Shown here piece after piece: positions 6,604 through 13,447 of a DNA stretch of 18,736 nucleotides; the first letter of the stretch is position 1; every line of letters starts with the position of its first letter. The notes below the pieces were generated by a model. That model was not told the origin of the DNA. It searched no databases and saw nothing but the letters and a program-made list of their open reading frames with translations. Where the stretch lies: assembly GCA_017428805.1 (NCBI GenBank), contig JAFRQC010000007.1, positions 1 through 18,736 of the forward strand, given 5' to 3'. Made by a program: the position numbers and the translations under genes. Origin of the DNA: Prevotella sp. (GTDB taxonomy: Bacteria; Bacteroidota; Bacteroidia; Bacteroidales; Bacteroidaceae).

Positions 6604-7190
6604 AAGATATCGAACAACTGCTCAAGATGCTAGAGCGTCCGCAAGACTATACGAACGAGGAGCTGCAAAAGCTGATGAGTGACCCTGAAATGAGGGAATA
6701 CTACGAGTTGATGGTCAGCGCAGAGGCTGGTTTCGCGCTGAGGAAAGATGAAGCGACAAAAGCTGAGAAACGGCCTATGATTCTTTCCCTCGGCAATAGG
6801 TTCATGAGGATAGCTGCTATGTTTATCGGCGTCCTGATGCTGTCAGGCATCGCCTTCGCGGCCTATCGGCTGGTGGTTGGAGGAGATCCTGAATCCCCAA
6901 CTCAGGAGATGCGAACCGCAAATCCGACACAACAGGCTGGTACGCTCCAACAGGCGCAGACAGACCCAAATAGCATTCGTACCTTTGAGAATGCCGAACT
7001 GCAACAGATACTCAAGGAGTTGTCAGACTATTACCACGTCAGCGTGGAATACCGCAACGAGCAGTCGCGCCACATCCGGCTCTATACGAAATGGGACACC
7101 ACAGCCCCTCTCCAGCAGATCATCGAACTGCTGAACGGATTTGAGAAGGTCAGCGTCCGTCTTATTGACAACCAGATAATCGCAGAATAG
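6600..7190 (+). CDS. Short FecR-like anti-sigma factor (DUF4974-type C-terminus, no FecR core)
   Basis: The product (196 aa) has a cytoplasmic N-terminal part (1-60) expected to hold the sigma factor and one membrane helix at about 71-92. A Gln/Pro/Thr-rich linker (97-125) leads to a C-terminal domain (128-196, FENAELQQILKELSDYYHV...) that matches the DUF4974/STN-like end of Bacteroidetes FecR proteins. A usual FecR here is about 320 aa with a FecR domain between helix and C-terminus; that domain is missing. The start overlaps the sigma stop by 4 nt and the stop abuts the receptor start. It is expected to transmit a signal from the receptor's periplasmic domain to the sigma factor. Role inferred from domains and position. 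Confidence 0.85.
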   Translation: MKDIEQLLKMLERPQDYTNEELQKLMSDPEMREYYELMVSAEAGFALRKDEATKAEKRPMILSLGNRFMRIAAMFIGVLMLSGIAFAAYRLVVGGDPESPTQEMRTANPTQQAGTLQQAQTDPNSIRTFENAELQQILKELSDYYHVSVEYRNEQSRHIRLYTKWDTTAPLQQIIELLNGFEKVSVRLIDNQIIAE

Positions 7191-7192
7191 TG

Positions 7193-9835
7193 ATGAAAAG
7201 GATTCTACACCTTATTATAATATATGCCCTCTGTGCTACGGCTCATGCCCAGCATGTCTTTCAGGGTACCTCGCTCTCGAAGGCTCTTATCGAACTCGAC
7301 CAGTCAACAAAACACTACGACATCTCGTTTGTCTACGATGAACTGGAGGACTTCACCGTCACCAAGACCATCAAGCGAGGGGCTTCTCTGCCTGATGCTG
7401 TACGTGAGGTTTGCGGATTCTATCCAGTCAAAGTGTCTGTCAAGGGGCGGAACATCCTCGTGGAGTGCATGCAGAAAGACCGTACGAAACTGATAGGAAG
7501 GCTTATGGACTCTGACCGTCAGCCTGTTGCCTATGCCAACATCATCCTTTACAACCCAGTCGATTCTGTCATTATGGAGGGTGGCGTCAGCAACGAGGCT
7601 GGCGACTTTGTCATTCCATGCAGTGCTACTCAGGCCAGAGTACGTATAAGTTGCGTGGGCTTCAAGACCATCGAGCGGCTGATGCCCATTGGCAATGTTG
7701 GCACCATCCGTATGCAGATGGGAAACAACTACCTGAGCAACATCACCGTCAGTGGTCGGCTACCCGTCATCCGCAGCGAGGCAGACCGACTACAATATAT
7801 TGTCAGCAACGATGAGTTTGCCCGTGGACTCAATGGCCAGGAGTTGCTCAGCCGTGTGCCGATGGTGACGATGACTGGTGGGCAGGCGATGATTCTTGGC
7901 AAGGGCCCAGCCCATTTTATGCTCAACGGTCGTATCACGGACTTAGGCGATGATGCCATCCGTCAGAAACTATGGACTATGCGCTCTGAGGACATCGAGC
8001 GGATAGAGGTGATTTCCAATCCCTCAGGTCGTGATGTGATGGAGATGGGCGGTGGTTACATTAACATTGTGCTCCGCCGAGACCAGACGCTCGGATGGCG
8101 AGGGGATGTCAGCACGGAGGCAGGCATCAGCGATGACTGGAGTGGATGCGCCAGCGGCTCTGTCAGCTATGCCTCAGAGAAGTTTGATATGACCATCGAT
8201 GCCCACGGCGGACGCACCACACAGACAACAGACAACCTGACAACATACCCCTTTGGGAAGGATGCAGACATTATATCAGATACTCATGCCAAGCTGAAGG
8301 ACAAAGAGTTGGCCGCCAATCTGATGCTCCGTTATCTGCCCACGAAGTTTTTGGAGTTAGGAGGCATGCTGTCTTGGCAGGTTCAATGGCCTGAGACTGT
8401 CATCGATGGAGAAATCAATTTGGTCAGAACAGATGAGTTCTCAAAATCGAAGGCCGAACAAAGTCCTGAAGATAACACTACTGTCAAAAGTCTGACTGCC
8501 TATTGTGACTGGCACTTGGACTCAAACGGCAAGCTGCTCAGCCTCACTTATCAGAATTATAAGAAAGACGACGATGGCAGATCTACGGTCTGGACAAACT
8601 ATAATAGAAGTGCATATAGTAGTGACCATATTCAGTATTTCACTTACCCCGTAGTACAATGGGAAAACTATGCCAGTAAAGTAGATTATCATATACAATC
8701 CGCCAGACTCGATCTGACATTGCCGTTAGGCTTCGCCACGATTGATGCAGGAGGCTCCTACACCAATATCAAGAATCAAACTCATATAGAAAAGCAGATA
8801 GGGGAAGATGATTTCTATTTCATTGGCTATAGTGACTCCAGCTATCAGGAACAGACAAAGGCAGCATATTTGTCACTCCATCACGACTGGGACTATTTCG
8901 GCTTCAAGGCAGGCCTGCGCTATGAACACGTCAGCTGGGACGAAGATACCCGTGACTACTGGCTACCGTCGCTAAGCCTCTCAGTCAAACCTCATGAAGG
9001 ATATCATCTGAGTCTCTCATGGGGGACAAGCACTATTCGCCCCAACTTCTATGACTTGAATCCCTTCCGCGTCTATAAGTCAATATGGGAATACTCAGAA
9101 GGAAACCCTTTGTTAAAGCCAGCCAGGATAAGCAACATAGAACTGAATTACTATAATCACAAAGGACTCTATGCCTCCGCTTATCACCATCACGGCAGTA
9201 ATATGGTGATACGGACAACGAGCTACTCGGCAAATAACAGGCATGAGTATCTTGCAGAGACGATGCCCCAGAACAATGGGCGCATCAATCAGACTGGTCT
9301 TTACCTGCGTTACCAGCGGCAAATGTCAGAGTCTCTGTTGGCAACAGTTGATGGGAGTGGTTACTATCACGAAGCAACAGCACAATATGATACAGAGGAT
9401 TGCCATCTCTACGGATGGGGAAGCCGCATTTCTGTTTCTGCCGACTGGTATCTGAACACTCAGCACACACTCTTGTTGAATGCCCGTTATCAGCATTGGT
9501 TTTCTGACTATCGTGATATGACAGAGACAGACAGCTATGGTTATTTCTATTTCGCCCTGCGATATGCAATGCCGGGTGATTGCCTGAAACTTTCGCTTGT
9601 GGCCAACGATCCTTTCCATCAGTTTGTCACAAACGAGAATATCTATAGCAGCAGGAGAAACATCTCAGATACCCAATCTCTCTCCTATTCTGAGGATATG
9701 AGACTTCTGAGCCACACCAATCATCATGCCCATTACATCGGCCTCACCGCCACCTACTCCTTCGGCGGCAAGAAGCTGCGCCAAGTCCGCCACGATCTCA
9801 ACAATTCAGAGTCGAAGCGCGCTGAGAAGCAATAG
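7193..9835 (+). CDS. STN-domain outer-membrane receptor (TonB-dependent-receptor-like, beta-barrel family)
   Basis: The product (880 aa) has a signal peptide (1-20), an STN signalling domain at about 22-93, a carboxypeptidase-regulatory-like beta domain (98-177), a plug (183-295, with LNGQELLSRVPMV and DIERIEVISNPSGRD) and a beta-barrel from about 300. The wording of the plug resembles the 'outer membrane beta-barrel protein' family rather than SusC. No SusD partner follows. The STN domain and the preceding anti-sigma/sigma pair point to transenvelope signalling. The ligand cannot be told from sequence. The final strand (LTATYSFGG) is followed by an unusual 24-residue basic, polar tail instead of ending in an aromatic residue. 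ATG 7193 is preferred; a GTG at 7190 overlapping the previous stop would add one residue. Confidence 0.88.
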   Translation: MKRILHLIIIYALCATAHAQHVFQGTSLSKALIELDQSTKHYDISFVYDELEDFTVTKTIKRGASLPDAVREVCGFYPVKVSVKGRNILVECMQKDRTKLIGRLMDSDRQPVAYANIILYNPVDSVIMEGGVSNEAGDFVIPCSATQARVRISCVGFKTIERLMPIGNVGTIRMQMGNNYLSNITVSGRLPVIRSEADRLQYIVSNDEFARGLNGQELLSRVPMVTMTGGQAMILGKGPAHFMLNGRITDLGDDAIRQKLWTMRSEDIERIEVISNPSGRDVMEMGGGYINIVLRRDQTLGWRGDVSTEAGISDDWSGCASGSVSYASEKFDMTIDAHGGRTTQTTDNLTTYPFGKDADIISDTHAKLKDKELAANLMLRYLPTKFLELGGMLSWQVQWPETVIDGEINLVRTDEFSKSKAEQSPEDNTTVKSLTAYCDWHLDSNGKLLSLTYQNYKKDDDGRSTVWTNYNRSAYSSDHIQYFTYPVVQWENYASKVDYHIQSARLDLTLPLGFATIDAGGSYTNIKNQTHIEKQIGEDDFYFIGYSDSSYQEQTKAAYLSLHHDWDYFGFKAGLRYEHVSWDEDTRDYWLPSLSLSVKPHEGYHLSLSWGTSTIRPNFYDLNPFRVYKSIWEYSEGNPLLKPARISNIELNYYNHKGLYASAYHHHGSNMVIRTTSYSANNRHEYLAETMPQNNGRINQTGLYLRYQRQMSESLLATVDGSGYYHEATAQYDTEDCHLYGWGSRISVSADWYLNTQHTLLLNARYQHWFSDYRDMTETDSYGYFYFALRYAMPGDCLKLSLVANDPFHQFVTNENIYSSRRNISDTQSLSYSEDMRLLSHTNHHAHYIGLTATYSFGGKKLRQVRHDLNNSESKRAEKQ

Positions 9836-10138
9836 ATCAACGCAAAGACCTCCTTTGAAATGTTAAAGTTGTGTTAAAGTCCGAAAAATCGTGCAAGATT
9901 TTGGGTGCTCGTTAGTTATATATATGTAGAGAGTTTCCAAAAAAGGCCAATTCGATTCCTATATATTCTCTCTCATTGGCTCCAGTAACCCAGAAATCCC
10001 CATTTTCATATAGGAGCCAGCCTGTCGGCCAATAGGTAAAAAGATTGTCTTGATGGGTTAGTGATTTAATTGCAGGCTGATAGGTTATGGCCGCTGTCCG
10101 AGTGAATCAGGCAGCGGCCTTTGTTTTGGTGATTGCTA
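9836..10138. other. Convergent intergenic region after the receptor operon
   Basis: No gene is seen. Short complementary words recur: GGCCAAT at 9945-9951 and 10027-10033 can each pair with ATTGGC at 9975-9980, and TGGCTCC (9977-9983) with GGAGCCA (10013-10019). These give alternative folds of a structured 3' region. A clear terminator lies at its end. Confidence 0.5.
10089..10127 (+). terminator. Intrinsic terminator of the sigma/anti-sigma/receptor operon
   Basis: A 10-bp G/C-rich stem (GGCCGCTGTC with GGCAGCGGCC, one G-U pair) with an 11-nt loop is followed by TTTGTTTT. The stem could also end the opposing kinase transcript, but no U-tract is present in that direction. Confidence 0.8.
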
Positions 10139-11929
10139 TTACACGGTGATGATGAAGCGGGCGCCGTTGGTGTAGGTCTCATCAAGGCTGACCTCTCCGC
10201 CAAGGGAGTGTATCAGTCGGCGGCAGATGGGAAGGCCTAAGCCGACGCCAGTCATGAAATCGTCTCCTTTCTCGAAGGTGTCAAAGATGCGATCACGGTC
10301 TTCTTCCTTGATGCCGCAGCCTGTGTCTGTCACAATGAAGCGTATCCGATCGCCGTCATGTTCACAACGCAGCTCCACATGGCCTAACTCTGTGAACTTC
10401 ATGGCGTTATCCATCAGATGCGTTAGAGCATTCTTCAGCCGGTAGGTGTTGGAACGAATCTTGAAGTTGTCGCTGACATTCGTCGTAAAGCGCAGTTCCA
10501 CACCAGTCTTCTGCTTGCCCTTACACTCCTTAACAACCGTACAGGCAAGCTCGTTGACATACACGTCGGTCTTTTCGCTGTCAGGTATAACATCCTCACT
10601 CTCGCTCTGCGAAAGTTCCAAAAGCTCGTTGATGATCGAGGTGATCTGTTCCACATTACTGGAAATGCGCTTCTGCATATCCCGTTTCTCGTCGTCGGAG
10701 AGCTCATAGTCAGGCGAACAGATGACCTCCGCGAATCCAGATACTGCATTCAGGGGCGTGCGGATTTCGTGGCTCATGCTCTGGATGAAGGTTGATTTCA
10801 TACGATCCGACTCCTCTGCTCGTCTGAGTGCGGCTCTCAGGTCTTTGTTCTTGGCCCAGATCTTCCTCATCAGACGGCGACGGCCCATGATGTAAACAAA
10901 TAGATAGACCACCGTCAGTCCTATCAGCCAGTTCATCAGCTGTTTGGCTAAACTTTTATTAGCGGCAGCCTCCTCACGGGTGCGCATCAGGCTGGTTTCT
11001 GAAGCCAACTGGTTGAAGTTAGCGTCCTGAAGGATGCTGTAGAGAGAGTCCATCTCGTTATATCGTCGCTTCATGGCCTCAAGGGCCAGAGTGAGATCAC
11101 CTTTCAAGGCATAGATGCTGATGACGGTCAGTGAACTGTCGACGGCCAGATTGCCGTTGCTTACCTTGTTCAGTGCTTCGTCGTATTCCATATTGAAAGC
11201 CTGTCTGGCCACCTCCAGGATATTGTCATACCGATGGTTGAACTCCGATAGGCCCTGATCGCGCAAGTCAGTATATTGGTTATATGCCGAGAAGAACTGC
11301 TGCGCATCGCCTATGATGAAGTAGAGGTAGGCCTTCATAGCCAGCGACATGGAGAGATAGTCGATGTTTTTAGCCTTCTGGGCTGTTTCGATAGACTTGT
11401 CCGCCCACGTCAGGGCCTTCTGGGGATCCTTTAGGGAGAACATCTCCGCCAGATTCAGATAGACGCGCATCGTGAACTTCTCGTCACGGTCACCCACCTC
11501 TTCGAGAGCCTGTTTGAAGTAGGTCTCCCCACGAGCCTTGTCGTGACTGCTGCTGTAGATGTCGCCATAGAGTCCTGTGGCCAAATAGTAGTAATCGCTG
11601 GCTTTGTCCTCCCTGACCTCTTGGTCCAAGGCATGGGCATACTGGATGGCACGATAGATCTGATTATGCCTGAGCGCAAAGAATCCCTTGTTGCACAACA
11701 GCTTGTAATAGAGCATCATATAGCCCTTCTGATGCAGTTCTTTGGCATAGTCATTGGCAAAGCTGTAGAATTCTTCGGGCGTGCCGTTCAGGAACAGGTG
11801 TCGGAACATCTCATAACTCTCCCTGTCCTTACCTTCCAAGTCTGCAACAGTCTTGTCTGCGTAAGTAACTGTGGTGCTAAAAGTCAAAAGGAGAGCAACC
11901 AGCAGTAGTTTTAGATTAGTTATTGACAT
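10139..11929 (-). CDS. Sensor histidine kinase with periplasmic TPR-like region
   Basis: The product (596 aa) has a signal peptide (1-24), a long helical periplasmic region with TPR-like repeats (about 30-320), one membrane helix at 332-350 and a short coiled linker. A HisKA dimerisation domain follows with the phospho-acceptor His387 (SHEIRTPLNA), then a HATPase domain with Asn508 (N box), DTGCGI from Asp535 (G1) and GVGLGL at about 561-566 (G2). All catalytic boxes are intact. There is no receiver or DNA-binding domain and no response regulator gene nearby, so its partner is encoded elsewhere. Its ATG shares one base with the stop of the esterase gene (TAATG), implying translational coupling. 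The TPR region may bind protein or peptide; the ligand is unknown. Confidence 0.92.
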   Translation of the reverse strand: MSITNLKLLLVALLLTFSTTVTYADKTVADLEGKDRESYEMFRHLFLNGTPEEFYSFANDYAKELHQKGYMMLYYKLLCNKGFFALRHNQIYRAIQYAHALDQEVREDKASDYYYLATGLYGDIYSSSHDKARGETYFKQALEEVGDRDEKFTMRVYLNLAEMFSLKDPQKALTWADKSIETAQKAKNIDYLSMSLAMKAYLYFIIGDAQQFFSAYNQYTDLRDQGLSEFNHRYDNILEVARQAFNMEYDEALNKVSNGNLAVDSSLTVISIYALKGDLTLALEAMKRRYNEMDSLYSILQDANFNQLASETSLMRTREEAAANKSLAKQLMNWLIGLTVVYLFVYIMGRRRLMRKIWAKNKDLRAALRRAEESDRMKSTFIQSMSHEIRTPLNAVSGFAEVICSPDYELSDDEKRDMQKRISSNVEQITSIINELLELSQSESEDVIPDSEKTDVYVNELACTVVKECKGKQKTGVELRFTTNVSDNFKIRSNTYRLKNALTHLMDNAMKFTELGHVELRCEHDGDRIRFIVTDTGCGIKEEDRDRIFDTFEKGDDFMTGVGLGLPICRRLIHSLGGEVSLDETYTNGARFIITV

Positions 11930-13404
11930 TAGCGAATGATTATTTTCTGATTGTTCCTGATGTAGATGCCTGGGCGGAGGTTCTTCTCGTTCATCCGGCG
12001 GCCGTTGAGGTCGTAGATGGCGCCATCTTTGCTGCCAGCCTTACGGATGACCTTGATGGCTGTCTGGGTGTCTTCCTTCAATGTGCAGAGGGTGAAGTAA
12101 GTGGGTTCGTCGTATTTGGCGGCTGTGGCATCCTTGAGGTACTTGCCAGTTCCGACGTTTCTCAGCGTCCAGCCCTTGTCCTCCACATACTGGATGTCCC
12201 AGACGGCACCATCGGGAATGTCGTATCCTCTCTGTTTGTTCAGGCCGTTGATAAAGCTGCAGTCGCCCGTAACGGCCTGTGAGTTAAGATAGCCGATGTC
12301 ACCATCCATTTGGTATTCTTCGCCATCAGGGGTGATGAGTTTCAGAGAACGTCCACCAGTGATTCTCGATATCTTGAATTGATAACCCTCATTGGATATG
12401 TCGAAGGCAGTCTTAAAATCGTCGTAGCCCAAATTCTTTATGTTATAGCCATAAAAGGCCTTATTCTCTGCCTCATTGACGATGGCAAAGGTCTTGCCGG
12501 ACAAGTCTGACAAAGAGCCAGTGAGACGCTCGTCAATGGTCCAATACTTGATGTAGGCTTCAGGATTGTTCATCACGTCCAGAACAGCCTCGGCATAGCG
12601 CTTTCCGAGCGTGCGATAGCCCTCAGCCGAGAAGTGCCAGGGATCAACACCATTACCAGGAATGTCTTTGGCTGATACGACGTGGCCAGTAGGGATGACT
12701 TGGGGAATCTTCGCAACAACGGTGTTATGCAAAGCACAGCCGCCACCCATTTCCGCATATTCCGTCTCGCCGACAAAGATGTGCACGTCGGAGGCCTTGA
12801 GGCCAAGATCCCTCAGCATGTCCTTATAGATCTTTTTCACTTTGTCGGGCCAGTCTGCCTGACCGTTGTTCGTCTCTCCCTGGTGCAGCAGGATGCCCTT
12901 GATGACGCCTACCTCCTGAGCCTTCTTGGCCATCTCGATGATGCGGCCGTAAGGGTTCTCGCCGTAGTAATTCCTGGCTATCTGAGCCCACCACTCGTTA
13001 TAATTTTCTTTGTATTTCTGTTCGTACACATCCTTGTCGAACATCTCGATGGGACTGCCACCCATCGCAACGGCAATGACGCCGATCTTCTTGTCGGGGA
13101 GTTCCTTCACCATCGTACGACCGAAATAGTCGGAAGGTCCAAGTTTGCCCACAGGGTTGACGATAGGACACTCGGCCTTGTACCAGTTGCCCAAAGTACG
13201 TTTAGGTTTGTCAAAGTTGCACGTTGCCAGCATCTGGAAACGCTCATCGACATTCCCTTCGTCCTGGGCTTCCCATTCGGCATTGCCCTCCATATTTGAT
13301 TGTCCGAAGCAGATATAGATATAGAAATTCGGATCGACTTCTGCATTTGCTTTGAGATAACTGGTCATCAGTATGAGACCAGTCAGGAATAACATTTTCT
13401 TCAT
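11929..13404 (-). CDS. Secreted SGNH/sialate O-acetylesterase-type carbohydrate esterase with C-terminal sorting-like tail
   Basis: The product (491 aa) has a signal peptide (1-21). Its catalytic domain (about 26-280) carries the motifs of the SASA/CE6 esterases: GQSNMEG with Ser36, GGS at 115-117, HQGETNN at 174-180 and DPWHFS with Asp254 and His257. These make the expected Ser-His-Asp set. Such enzymes remove acetyl groups from sialic acid or from plant xylan; sequence alone does not choose. Residues 300-445 form a beta-rich, possibly trefoil-like domain (GWTLRNVGTGKYL). The last 31 residues (IYDLNGRRMNE...PGIYIRNNQKIIIR) resemble the C-terminal tails linked to type IX secretion. It lies between the M1 peptidase (43 bp upstream) and the kinase (1-nt overlap). 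Confidence 0.88.
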   Translation of the reverse strand: MKKMLFLTGLILMTSYLKANAEVDPNFYIYICFGQSNMEGNAEWEAQDEGNVDERFQMLATCNFDKPKRTLGNWYKAECPIVNPVGKLGPSDYFGRTMVKELPDKKIGVIAVAMGGSPIEMFDKDVYEQKYKENYNEWWAQIARNYYGENPYGRIIEMAKKAQEVGVIKGILLHQGETNNGQADWPDKVKKIYKDMLRDLGLKASDVHIFVGETEYAEMGGGCALHNTVVAKIPQVIPTGHVVSAKDIPGNGVDPWHFSAEGYRTLGKRYAEAVLDVMNNPEAYIKYWTIDERLTGSLSDLSGKTFAIVNEAENKAFYGYNIKNLGYDDFKTAFDISNEGYQFKISRITGGRSLKLITPDGEEYQMDGDIGYLNSQAVTGDCSFINGLNKQRGYDIPDGAVWDIQYVEDKGWTLRNVGTGKYLKDATAAKYDEPTYFTLCTLKEDTQTAIKVIRKAGSKDGAIYDLNGRRMNEKNLRPGIYIRNNQKIIIR

Positions 13405-13447
13405 AAAGCTACTATAATATATTAAATAGGTGTAAATTCATTGAGTT

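Noticed and set aside
10139..11929. Hybrid two-component system (kinase fused to receiver and AraC domain)
   Set aside because: The protein ends right after the ATPase domain; no receiver or DNA-binding domain is encoded and the terminator of the opposing operon follows.
12682..13299. 205-aa open frame opposite the esterase
   Set aside because: Antisense to the catalytic region of the esterase; no family resemblance or start signals.
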